Of a stretch of DNA of 64,000 nucleotides, positions 1-7,832 are shown piece after piece. The DNA lies in assembly GCF_000238355.1 (NCBI RefSeq), contig NZ_AHCA01000006.1, forward strand, positions 62,001-126,000. Reading direction: 5' to 3'. The translations under genes were made by a program, and so were the position numbers. Under the pieces are notes generated by a model. The model was given only the letters and a program-made list of their open reading frames with translations, was not told where the DNA came from and did not search any database. Within the stretch, counting starts at the first letter, position 1. Each line of letters begins with the position of its first letter. This DNA comes from Pseudoalteromonas haloplanktis ATCC 14393 (GTDB lineage Bacteria; Pseudomonadota; Gammaproteobacteria; Enterobacterales; Alteromonadaceae).

Positions 1-897
1 ACAAAAGCCTATGGTTTGGCATCAAGACGTTATGACATAAAAAATAACCTTACGACTAAGTTTCAAATTGGCTCTATGAATAAGATGTTCACTAGTGTGG
101 GGGTTATGCAATTGATTGAGGCTAATAAACTCTCGCTTGATGATAAGCTTACTCAATACATGGATAGAGATTATTTTGGAGTGGGCGATTTTGATGCTAT
201 CACCATAGAGCAATTATTAACGCATACCTCAGGCTTAGGTGACATTGCCGGTTTTGAAGCTAAGCAATCACATATTCGTTCATTGCAAGATTCACTGCCC
301 TTATATAAAAATATCCCATTAAATTTTAAGCCTGGTAGTCAGTGGCAATACAGCAGTACCGGCATGCGCATGCTGGGCCATGTTATTGAGTCTGTTGCAA
401 AGCAAGATTACTACGCTTTTATTCAACAGCATATTTATCAAAAAGCGGGTATGACTGATAGTGGGAGTTTTGATTTAGATGTGCCCATTAAAAATACGGC
501 AAGGAATTATTGGTATTCGTTTGAAACCGGCGCCATTACCGAGAATTTGATGAAGCAAGCAGTCAAAGGCGGCCCTGCTGGTGGCGGGTACTCAACTGTT
601 GGTGATTTACATAGATTTGCGCTTTCATTAATTAATCATCAGTTGTTAAGTGCTGAGTTAACTGCTCAAGCTACATCAGCAAAACCAGAGCTACATTCAC
701 CTAATTATGGCTATGGCTTTTCGGTCAGAGGCGATGAAGGTAATCAAATTATAGGGCATAATGGCGCTCATTTAGGTATGAGTGCACAGCTTAATATTTA
801 TCGTGATAAGGGCTATATACTTGCCGTGTTGGGCAATAGTAGTGATGCGGCTGAGCCGATAGTGTTTGCAGCTAATAGTTTAGTGAAACGGCTTTAG
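1..897 (+). CDS. Serine beta-lactamase-like hydrolase, 5' end cut by the window
   Basis: The reading frame is open from the first base, so the true start and any signal peptide lie outside the window. Family hallmarks of penicillin-binding-protein-like hydrolases (class C beta-lactamase fold) are visible: the SxxK nucleophile motif SMNK at bases 73-84, a YSS tyrosine motif in WQYSSTG, and a C-terminal HNG in GHNGAHLG standing in for the KTG triad. The family includes D-amino-acid peptidases, esterases and beta-lactamases, so the substrate cannot be stated. The family usually acts in the periplasm. A hairpin lies about 85 bases after the stop. No partner gene is visible on this side of the edge. 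Confidence 0.85.
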   Translation, partial: TKAYGLASRRYDIKNNLTTKFQIGSMNKMFTSVGVMQLIEANKLSLDDKLTQYMDRDYFGVGDFDAITIEQLLTHTSGLGDIAGFEAKQSHIRSLQDSLPLYKNIPLNFKPGSQWQYSSTGMRMLGHVIESVAKQDYYAFIQQHIYQKAGMTDSGSFDLDVPIKNTARNYWYSFETGAITENLMKQAVKGGPAGGGYSTVGDLHRFALSLINHQLLSAELTAQATSAKPELHSPNYGYGFSVRGDEGNQIIGHNGAHLGMSAQLNIYRDKGYILAVLGNSSDAAEPIVFAANSLVKRL

Positions 898-980
898 AGT
901 GCGTTGTTTTTAAAATCAAACAGCGAACGGTATCTTTATCAATATGCTAATAACTTAATGCTAGTGTAAGGTTGCCCTGT

Positions 981-1008
981 AAGTGATAACCCTGCTGAGT
1001 TATCACTT
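981..1008. terminator. Hairpin between convergent genes
   Basis: Perfect 10-bp arms AAGTGATAAC and GTTATCACTT surround an 8-base loop, followed on the plus strand by a short T run. It sits between the serine hydrolase and the convergent YbaN-ExbD fusion gene and could end both transcripts. Confidence 0.55.
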
Positions 1009-1011
1009 AAC

Positions 1012-1797
1012 TTACTTTTTGTTTTCTTCGGTAATAAAGCTCATGCTGTTAATTCCAGCCTGTTGCACTTGCTCCATTAAAAAAACTACATTTTGATATT
1101 CAGTGGTTTTATCGCCACGGATATGCAAAATAGGCTGTGGTTTGATAGCTGCTTGTTCAGTTAAACGTTGAATTAGCTGCTCTTTGGTCATTGCTTGAGC
1201 AGCTATTTTCTTTGCATCATACACTTCTGGCTGTGGAGCTTGTGCTGCAACTAATTCAATCGCAATGACCGTTGGCTGTTGCATCGGCGTTGACTTAACG
1301 GAGCTGCTCGCTTTAAAAAATATAATCCATGCCAATACAAAGTGACACAACAAGGCTAACAGCACACCTTGTGTCAGTTTGAAATAGCGTTTATGTGTTT
1401 GTTGGTCAAGCACACTCGGTTTTGAGAAAAGGTAATTAACAACGAGTGAAAATAATAACAAGCAAAAAACAGTTAACCACAGTGAATGACTTGTAACCCA
1501 AATAATGACCAAGCTAATAAGCATGCCAAAAGTAGCAAAATGCTTAGCTTTCATGGGGATAACTCGTCTTGTTTGCCAATTAGATAAAGTTTTACCAAAC
1601 CTAGGATGGGAAAGTAGCCAATTCGCGAGTTTGTCGTTTGATCGAGTAAAGCAGGCAAGGGCTAAAATCAAAAATACGGTAGTCGGCATCACTGGCAGCA
1701 GCATGCCTATTATAGCTAAGGCTACACATAGGCAGCCTACTATAAAATAAATTAGCTTCTTAATTGGCAAAGTTTGCTTAAGCGCCGCATTTAACAT
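1012..1797 (-). CDS. YbaN (DUF454)-like membrane protein fused to an ExbD/TolR-like domain
   Basis: The 261-residue protein has two parts. Residues about 15-125 resemble the small inner-membrane YbaN/DUF454 family, with hydrophobic segments and the motif LLPVMPTTVFLI. A further hydrophobic segment near residues 142-162 is followed by a domain that reads like the periplasmic part of ExbD/TolR (LIQRLTEQ, ILHIRGDK, YQNVVFLMEQVQQAGI, then a terminal ITEE). The membrane segment before this domain lacks the Asp that ExbD proteins use in the proton path. The gene follows the heme oxygenase gene by 12 bases on the same strand, so the two are probably one transcript. An accessory role in TonB-dependent heme uptake is inference. 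YbaN proteins are often found near heme genes. Confidence 0.8.
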   Translation of the reverse strand: MLNAALKQTLPIKKLIYFIVGCLCVALAIIGMLLPVMPTTVFLILALACFTRSNDKLANWLLSHPRFGKTLSNWQTRRVIPMKAKHFATFGMLISLVIIWVTSHSLWLTVFCLLLFSLVVNYLFSKPSVLDQQTHKRYFKLTQGVLLALLCHFVLAWIIFFKASSSVKSTPMQQPTVIAIELVAAQAPQPEVYDAKKIAAQAMTKEQLIQRLTEQAAIKPQPILHIRGDKTTEYQNVVFLMEQVQQAGINSMSFITEENKK

Positions 1798-1809
1798 TTA
1801 TAACAGCAA

Positions 1810-2397
1810 TTACTGATAAATAATATTAAGCAGCTGGTGCGCTGTAGCAAACGCATCTTTTGCACCTTGATAAAGCTCCTGCTCATCATTACTGGTCAAG
1901 TCCAATGCCTCTACAGCTTGCATAAACTCTCGCCATTGACTGCCACGACCATTACCTGGGCCTGCTAAAAAGCGTGCTCCAAAGTCCGCATCTAATCCGA
2001 GCTGAGTAACTTCTTTTGCTAACATTGCAGCGCCAAGTTTGGAGCCTTCAATTACATATAACCAACCCACTGCTTGCGCAAGGGTTAAGTTATCTAGATT
2101 GATCTGCTGCGTAGCGGTATGTGCTTGCATGCCCAAATCTTGTAAATCAAGGGCTATGGCGTGACAACGGTTCCGGCTTGCAAGATCGGCAAAAAATGGC
2201 GCCAATTGGTGGCTGTTGTAAAGTGGCTCAACATGGTTTAGCAACAGGTATTGAAAACGTAAAAAATCTGCATAGTTTTGTTTTGAAGCGAAGGGGGATT
2301 GGACCATTATTTTTTGATCTAAGTCATCGTGTACTTCAGCAGTTGTACGTTTTAGTTGAGACATTCGTGGGTAGTTTTCTTGTGCAATACTCGACAT
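1810..2397 (-). CDS. Biliverdin-producing heme oxygenase
   Basis: The 195-residue alpha-helical protein matches bacterial heme oxygenases of the HemO/BphO type, which open heme to biliverdin and release iron and CO in the cytoplasm. The probable proximal heme ligand is His23 in TAEVHDDLD. The family's helix motif appears as GWLYVIEGSKLGAAML, and the distal-helix region as FLAGPGNGRGSQWREF. Length is typical. It is first in a two-gene operon with the YbaN-ExbD fusion. A Fur-box-like sequence lies immediately upstream, which fits iron repression. Which biliverdin isomer is made, and so HemO versus BphO, cannot be read from the sequence. No phytochrome gene is adjacent, which favours iron acquisition. 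Confidence 0.88.
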   Translation of the reverse strand: MSSIAQENYPRMSQLKRTTAEVHDDLDQKIMVQSPFASKQNYADFLRFQYLLLNHVEPLYNSHQLAPFFADLASRNRCHAIALDLQDLGMQAHTATQQINLDNLTLAQAVGWLYVIEGSKLGAAMLAKEVTQLGLDADFGARFLAGPGNGRGSQWREFMQAVEALDLTSNDEQELYQGAKDAFATAHQLLNIIYQ

Positions 2398-2406
2398 AAT
2401 TGTGTT

Positions 2407-2425
2407 CTAATTGACTATCATTACT
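2407..2425 (-). promoter_or_regulatory. Candidate Fur box before the heme oxygenase gene
   Basis: Read on the minus strand this 19-base site matches about 12 of 19 positions of the classic Fur consensus, including the core TAATGATA. It ends about ten bases before the heme oxygenase start codon. The match is moderate and AT-rich DNA gives chance matches, but iron control is expected for this operon. Confidence 0.5.
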
Positions 2426-2608
2426 TATTAATACGAATGACGCGCCAATACTCACACCTAAAATTTAATTTTTTATTGCATAAATTTCGCAGTCATACTT
2501 TTTGAACTGCATGTTTTTTATTTTTTAACTTTAAAACAAGTGTTTAGTATTTTTAAGTTCAACTTTGGTTTGGTGAGCCTTGAACCTTGCTCTGAACTAG
2601 AAATGTAC

Positions 2609-2630
2609 AGCCACCTTTTAAAAGGTGGCT
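2609..2630 (-). terminator. Perfect palindrome after the peptidase-like gene
   Basis: Two 11-base arms, AGCCACCTTTT and AAAAGGTGGCT, abut without a spacer, 8 bases beyond the stop codon of the peptidase-like gene. There is no long T run, so termination is probable rather than certain. Confidence 0.55.
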
Positions 2631-2638
2631 TTGTTACA

Positions 2639-3787
2639 TTATAGGGCGAGTAAACTTCTTTCTAACATGGCTTTGATTTGTTGGACAATTTTAGCCTCAG
2701 TGTCAGGTTCAAATTGTGCTATGCGAGGGGTGTGAATATGCCCTGTAGGAATGTCAGAATTCAGTTCATCGCGTAGGCGAATACTGCGGTATGAAATTTC
2801 ATTTGATAAGTAGCCACCGCCACCACCTTTAACGGCAACAGCACCTTGCAATTGTGCGAGACTTTTTGGTTCAAACGCTTTCTCAAGCGTAATGACTTTG
2901 TGGTTGTCGTTTACTTTAAACTGCCCTTGAGCTTGTAACATGTGCTCTACGGGTAGACTGAATTCTACAAATTCACTGCCAGGTAGTGGTCGGTCATTTA
3001 AACTTGGGATAAGTGGCGCTGCTTGTGTACCACCGTAGATGATATTAGCGTTATCAGGAGCAGTGACACTGCGGCGCTTGCCCGGAAAGCGTTCAAGATC
3101 AAATTCTTTACCACCCATACTTACAGTAACAATCATATCTACATTATTCAGTGCGTAATAAGGGGCGAGTAGTGCTTCAATAATGCCTTGATCAAAATCT
3201 TCGTAACGCACTGGCACCATAACCGTATTTATCTCAGCGGTAATACCTTTATAGGTGATCACTTGGCCATCAAGTAATAGTGCCGCAACACCGGATGGGT
3301 TACTTTGATTGATGTTCTTATCCAGTAAAAATGGGTCAAAGCCAGTGAGTAAAATTTTTTTATTGGTGCTTTGTGTGTAAGCCAAATCGGTGCGACCGCG
3401 ACTGCCGTTTTCTAACTGTGTTAACAGTGCATTTTGCTCTGCTGATGTAAGTGCAAAAGCAGGTTTTACAGTACGGATCACTTTACTTGATAGTAACCGT
3501 GCCCAGTAAAGTTCGCGATCATCATAATTTTTAGATGTTGTAATGCGCTGTTTCGCGTCTAACCATAGTTGGCTTGAATAATCATGGAGTAAGTCGGTAG
3601 CTTGCTTATAGCTTTTTAAGTTTTTCCAATCTTGCTCAAATTCAGCAATATCCTTAGCAAATGCAGCTACAACTTGCGGTATTACTGTGTTGGCCTTTTC
3701 AATACGCTGTTCTTCAACCGTTAAATTGGCGCTTAAAGCACTGAAGGAAGATAAGATTAAGCTCGTAGTTAAAAGTTGTTTGATCAT
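2639..3787 (-). CDS. Secreted pyroglutamyl-peptidase-like protein (C15 fold) with Ser in place of the catalytic Cys
   Basis: The 382-residue protein starts with a signal peptide (about residues 1-20, ending ALSA). After a helical N-terminal region, a domain from about residue 145 resembles pyrrolidone carboxyl peptidase: KILLTGFDPF followed by NPSG, a Glu in EFDLERF (Glu232), and GHIHTP carrying the likely His352. In classical enzymes the Cys lies 24 residues before that His; here residue 328 is Ser, in GGYLSNEISYRS. Classical Pcp is about 215 residues and cytoplasmic, so the N-terminal extension and export are unusual. It may be a serine variant or a non-catalytic binder of pyroglutamyl peptides. 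The gene stands alone. Confidence 0.72.
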   Translation of the reverse strand: MIKQLLTTSLILSSFSALSANLTVEEQRIEKANTVIPQVVAAFAKDIAEFEQDWKNLKSYKQATDLLHDYSSQLWLDAKQRITTSKNYDDRELYWARLLSSKVIRTVKPAFALTSAEQNALLTQLENGSRGRTDLAYTQSTNKKILLTGFDPFLLDKNINQSNPSGVAALLLDGQVITYKGITAEINTVMVPVRYEDFDQGIIEALLAPYYALNNVDMIVTVSMGGKEFDLERFPGKRRSVTAPDNANIIYGGTQAAPLIPSLNDRPLPGSEFVEFSLPVEHMLQAQGQFKVNDNHKVITLEKAFEPKSLAQLQGAVAVKGGGGGYLSNEISYRSIRLRDELNSDIPTGHIHTPRIAQFEPDTEAKIVQQIKAMLERSLLAL

Positions 3788-3938
3788 GGGAGTCCTATGC
3801 GATTACAGCTATGTTTAGAGGTACTATCTAACGTATATAAGTTAAGCGCAAATAAATACGTTAATTATCGGCTTACTTAACCTGTGCCACTCAAACTGTT
3901 ATTCTTTATGGATTAAGAAGTAACAGAGTAAAAACACG

Positions 3939-4187
3939 ATGATCAACGATAACGATATAATCGACACCCTTGAAGAGCTAGAAGCATTTTTATTACTGAT
4001 TGATAATGGTGGGCTAGGTTTAAAAAATGTTGCAGGGGTCGCGTTAGCAACGAATAATACCAATGGTCGCCCGTTTATCGCGGTACTTGATGATACCCAT
4101 AAGTTGTTGTTAGGGCGTTGGGTAACTCAAGATGTATTTGAAAACGGCAAAGAATTAGTTCGCCGAGGACCTAAAAAACTTCACTAA
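3939..4187 (+). CDS. Small hypothetical protein, 82 residues
   Basis: Not recognised. The protein is acidic at the N-terminus (INDNDIIDTLEELEAFLLL) and carries a predicted beta-rich middle (FIAVLDDTHKLLLGRWV) and a basic tail ending RRGPKKLH. It has no signal peptide and no membrane segment, so it is probably cytoplasmic. It is flanked by the peptidase-like gene on the opposite strand and a small repeat element downstream. Composition is protein-like and a weak purine stretch lies before the ATG, which supports a real gene. Confidence 0.55.
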   Translation: MINDNDIIDTLEELEAFLLLIDNGGLGLKNVAGVALATNNTNGRPFIAVLDDTHKLLLGRWVTQDVFENGKELVRRGPKKLH

Positions 4188-4222
4188 AGTGCTGAGTTCA
4201 TCTTGGCTTGAAGCTAGTTGTC

Positions 4223-4291
4223 ATACCAATCGTGTTAAGTTACTAACCATTTAGCTCGCTAGAATGGTTAAATATTTAAGTCGATTGGTAT
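4223..4291 (+). repeat. MITE-like element, short copy
   Basis: This 69-base element is bounded by inverted ends ATACCAATCG and CGATTGGTAT. Its right 37 bases reappear, reverse-complemented, at 44592-44628, and its left end matches the other end of that longer copy. It looks like an internally deleted version of the same element. It lies between the 82-residue protein and the GGDEF gene, so it may also act as a hairpin at the end of their transcripts. No clear target duplication is visible. Confidence 0.75.
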
Positions 4292-4304
4292 CAGCTACCC
4301 GCTT

Positions 4305-6002
4305 TCAACTAGCTGCAACTACACAATTTCTACCTTGTTTTTTGGCCTTGTAAAGCGCTTGGTCGGCCATCGAAATGCTGTCCTTTATATTGTCTGTTGT
4401 ATGTGAAACAGGCTGAAGTCCAATGCTGACTGTAAATCGAACCTCTAGGTTAGCTTCTGTTCTCACAATACACTTTTCAGCATCACTGCGGATGTGTTTC
4501 GCGATAGCGTGGGCTTTTTCGGCGTTACAGTTAAGTAATAATAGAAACTCTTCGCCGCCCATTCGACACGCAATATCATTGGCGGCTTGGTGTTTTATTA
4601 AAATATTTGCAAACGCTATGATGACTTGATCACCCACGTCGTGGCCATATGTGTCATTTATGTCTTTAAAATGATCGAGATCAGCAACAATGATCGATAA
4701 TTCGGTACCTGCTGTTTGGCTTTGCGTCAGTAATTGTAAGCATGTTTTGTCAAAATAGCGTCGATTATAGAGTTTGGTGAGTGGATCGGTATCTGCGAGC
4801 CGTTTTAACTCTGTTTGTGCTGACTTTATTTTCTCTAATGTTCTGATCCTGTATGACAAAATAAATGCCATCATCAATCCTTCAAGTACGATCCCTATAC
4901 CTACGCCATGGCTATTAATTTGATTTGATTCGGTGATACCTTTGTAATAAAGAACTGCCAGCATATTAAAAATAATAAACATCGAATGCCCCAAAAAAAA
5001 GTATTTCGCAAGTGGGTCACGTTTTCGCCAAAGCGAGATAGATACGCCGAGCGTCACTGTCATCATTAATGCAGCTAAGGTACTCGCTGGTTTTAATGCA
5101 TTGACTAGATCAAATAAGCTATAAAAAAATTCAGCAACTAAAATAGTTAATATGATACATAGTGCAATATGCTCTTTCGGGTAACGGCTTTTGGTTTCAA
5201 ATATAAGCATCATAAACAAAATTAAAAAACTGGGCATGCTATATAAAGTAGAATTGAACTGCAGAAGGTCAGCACTAAAGATACCAAAAAAGTTAGCGCC
5301 GAGACCATAAGATAGTGATACCCAAATGATGCCTGAAATTAAATAGAAGGCATACACGATATTTTCGATTTTTCTAGCTGATAAGTATAAGAAAAAATTA
5401 TAAATCATTAATGCCAGCATCATCCCGACCAATAGAGAGATGTAATTACTGCTGCCAATTAAAGCCCGCTTTGAATGTTCTTCGTCGTATAATGATAGGG
5501 CGTACCACTGATGGGAAAACGTCACGCTTCGTACAAAAATTGTTTTACGTTCATCAGCTGCAAGGTCAAATGAGAATATGGCAGTTCCGCCATATATGTT
5601 GTTATGAGGGCCTACTTTATCAAGTTGAATATTAACTTGGTTTAACAAATCTCCATTTTTTGTTTCATAAAAATCAACATTTTGTAGGTGGTAGGCATCT
5701 TCATTATGTAAAAATAACGTTCGCTGCTGGGGGGATTCATTATGAATGACTATTTTAGACCAGGTTGTTTTGGCATTTGTGCCTAAGGTTATTTCACTTT
5801 TACTCTGGATAAAGGGTTGTTTTTGTATTTGTTTAAAGGGCATTTCTTCGCTGGTGTCGATAAAGTAACTCATTGGAAATTGAGTTAAATTCACTTCTGC
5901 GGTGTTGATACTAACGTTAGGTGATTGAGTATGATCAGTGTGTGCGCTTACACAGTAGGTGATAAAAATTAGCGAAATAAAGCATAAAAACCATTTAAAC
6001 AT
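4305..6002 (-). CDS. Diguanylate cyclase with 7TMR-DISM sensor
   Basis: The 565-residue protein has a signal peptide (residues 1-20), an extracellular 7TMR-DISM beta-sandwich domain (about 25-175), seven membrane segments (about 185-390) and a C-terminal GGDEF domain (about 405-565). The active-site loop reads GGEEF and the metal-binding region VADLDHFKDINDTYGHDVGD is intact, so it should make cyclic di-GMP. The RxxD product-inhibition site before the loop is absent; the Arg position is Ala (AANDIACRMGGEEF). The DISM domain is thought to sense carbohydrates or other periplasmic ligands, but the ligand is unknown here. It is a single gene between a small repeat and the divergent carbonic anhydrase. 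Confidence 0.92.
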   Translation of the reverse strand: MFKWFLCFISLIFITYCVSAHTDHTQSPNVSINTAEVNLTQFPMSYFIDTSEEMPFKQIQKQPFIQSKSEITLGTNAKTTWSKIVIHNESPQQRTLFLHNEDAYHLQNVDFYETKNGDLLNQVNIQLDKVGPHNNIYGGTAIFSFDLAADERKTIFVRSVTFSHQWYALSLYDEEHSKRALIGSSNYISLLVGMMLALMIYNFFLYLSARKIENIVYAFYLISGIIWVSLSYGLGANFFGIFSADLLQFNSTLYSMPSFLILFMMLIFETKSRYPKEHIALCIILTILVAEFFYSLFDLVNALKPASTLAALMMTVTLGVSISLWRKRDPLAKYFFLGHSMFIIFNMLAVLYYKGITESNQINSHGVGIGIVLEGLMMAFILSYRIRTLEKIKSAQTELKRLADTDPLTKLYNRRYFDKTCLQLLTQSQTAGTELSIIVADLDHFKDINDTYGHDVGDQVIIAFANILIKHQAANDIACRMGGEEFLLLLNCNAEKAHAIAKHIRSDAEKCIVRTEANLEVRFTVSIGLQPVSHTTDNIKDSISMADQALYKAKKQGRNCVVAAS

Positions 6003-6245
6003 ACATAAAATCCTTCTTACGAAAGGCTTATTTTTAACTTTAAATGTTAGTTTGTCGAGTCTTAACGCTAAGCATAATTAAATATTTAAACTCAGTGGCT
6101 GGAGGTTATAAATTATTATATTTTTGCTAATAATTATGTAGCGGTTGAGCTGGCTTTTAATCTTATTTTAATGTTCCTGAAAAGTCTTTTTTAGATACTT
6201 TCAGTAACATGGCCTTATTAATAAATATAAAAGGCATAAATAAAA

Positions 6246-7115
6246 GTGAAGCAGAAGAAAACAGCAGTATTTGCAAAATGTACATGGTTTATTAGTTTCT
6301 CTACATTGGCTGTAAGTGGCGTAGTCGCTGCTAATGGAATTAGTGATAGTGTGCTGACTGAACAGCGTAGAGCGCTTGAGAAAAATACTCAGGGTAAAGG
6401 ATTTGGACCGCAATCCCCACGTGATATCGATCAATACTATGGCACCAACTTACGTCACTTTGCTGCGGCTCCCAATCGTAGTGATCTTAATTTATGTAAT
6501 ATTCACTTTCATAAAAATGCTGAACATAAAGGCGGTGAGTTTACCACTTATGCGGGCAACGGCGATGGTAAAGGTCATAATACAGGTTACGTATACGATG
6601 GCATATTGTCGGCGAGCCAATTAAAACCTATTGCAGGTAAGGTATGCGCTGCAAAAGGTGACTCGTTAAAAGTGGGTGATACTTTAGAAGTACACTTTGT
6701 GTATTCGTCAGCACAAGTGAGCCCAGGGCCGACTTTAGCCGCTTGTTTAGCGGATAGCACTATGAATCCTGCGTTTCGTGTTGAAGGTCAGGTTATTGTA
6801 TTAGCTAATGATAAGCAGGCTGTTAACTTTGCTCAGCTCACTGAGATAGAGCAAGTAAATGGTTACTATCAAGCACCTAATATACCTACAAATATGGGGA
6901 TCCCCGTTGAGTATTTAGGTTCAACAACTGGGCCTGCTTATAACGAAAAAGCGTCGCCGATACAGGTGAGTTGGAGCGTACGACCCCTTGTTGCTGTGGT
7001 TGATATAAACAGTGTTGGTAAGTGGTGCGATGACAATGTATTTAATGAAGACTATGCTCATGGTGTTCGTAATTTAGTACAAAACCCTAAGTTATTGTCA
7101 CCTATTTCACACTAA
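6246..7115 (+). CDS. Delta-class carbonic anhydrase-like secreted protein
   Basis: The 289-residue protein begins with a GTG codon and a signal peptide (about residues 1-30, ending VSGVVAA). The segment NLCNIHFHKNAEHKGGEFT holds the closely spaced His residues typical of the zinc site in delta-class carbonic anhydrases, first described in diatoms, and VHFVYSSAQ fits the core strand that follows. Four Cys residues could form disulfides in the periplasm. The expected reaction is hydration of CO2 to bicarbonate outside the cytoplasm. The family assignment rests on motif memory, so activity is inferred. It converges on the response regulator gene and is preceded by about 240 bases of AT-rich DNA without recognised elements. 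Confidence 0.78.
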   Translation: MKQKKTAVFAKCTWFISFSTLAVSGVVAANGISDSVLTEQRRALEKNTQGKGFGPQSPRDIDQYYGTNLRHFAAAPNRSDLNLCNIHFHKNAEHKGGEFTTYAGNGDGKGHNTGYVYDGILSASQLKPIAGKVCAAKGDSLKVGDTLEVHFVYSSAQVSPGPTLAACLADSTMNPAFRVEGQVIVLANDKQAVNFAQLTEIEQVNGYYQAPNIPTNMGIPVEYLGSTTGPAYNEKASPIQVSWSVRPLVAVVDINSVGKWCDDNVFNEDYAHGVRNLVQNPKLLSPISH

Positions 7116-7154
7116 GCAGATATAGTTGGGTGCGTGAGTACTTGTCGACTCGCG

Positions 7155-7832
7155 CTACTTTAAACTCATCCGATAGCCATTACCACGCAAGGTTTGAATA
7201 GTGAGATTGTGCTGTGTTTCGATTTTTTTCCTTAGTCGGCTAACATATACATCAATAATATTAGTATTGGGATCATTGTAAGTTTGCCATACCCGACTCA
7301 ATATTCGTTCACGCGACAATACCTTGTCTTGGTTTTCAACAAAATACAGTAGTAACTCAAATTCAATTTTTGTTAGCGGTAATTCTTGATCGTTAAGTAA
7401 GGCAATACGTTGCTGGATATTCAGCGTCAATGAGCCAATATCGAGCGTTGTTTGACTTTGTTGGTGCCCAGTTGTCATACGTCGCTTTAAGGCTAATACA
7501 CGGGCTAATAGTTCATCAAAATCAAAGGGTTTACATAGGTAATCATCTGCCCCCATTTCCAGTCCTTTGACTCGTTCAGGCACTTCATCTAATGCTGTTA
7601 GCATAAGCACCATAGGTGGGCTGGGAAGAGTTTTAATAGCGTTAAGTATCGATATACTATCTTGGCAACCAAATAGCCTGTCTAGTATTAGTATGTGCGG
7701 GGTATTTTTTTTAATAAACGGCAGCACTTCGTGTAATTCATTGATGCTATTGCATTCATAGCCTTCACTGCGTAACCCGCGAGAAAGGAAGTTTAAGAGC
7801 GGCTGCTCGTCATCGGCGAGTAAGATATTCAT
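7155..7832 (-). CDS. OmpR/PhoB-type response regulator
   Basis: The 225-residue protein has an N-terminal receiver domain, with the acidic pocket in LLADDEQ, the phosphoacceptor Asp in ILILDRLFG (about residue 51) and the conserved Lys in DYLCKPFDFDELLARV. A C-terminal winged-helix DNA-binding domain ends ETQHNLTIQTLRGNGYRMS. Its ATG overlaps the TAA of the kinase gene, so the two are co-translated and form one two-component system. The target genes are not evident; the convergent carbonic anhydrase gene is the nearest neighbour but nothing ties it to the system. Confidence 0.93.
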   Translation of the reverse strand: MNILLADDEQPLLNFLSRGLRSEGYECNSINELHEVLPFIKKNTPHILILDRLFGCQDSISILNAIKTLPSPPMVLMLTALDEVPERVKGLEMGADDYLCKPFDFDELLARVLALKRRMTTGHQQSQTTLDIGSLTLNIQQRIALLNDQELPLTKIEFELLLYFVENQDKVLSRERILSRVWQTYNDPNTNIIDVYVSRLRKKIETQHNLTIQTLRGNGYRMSLK

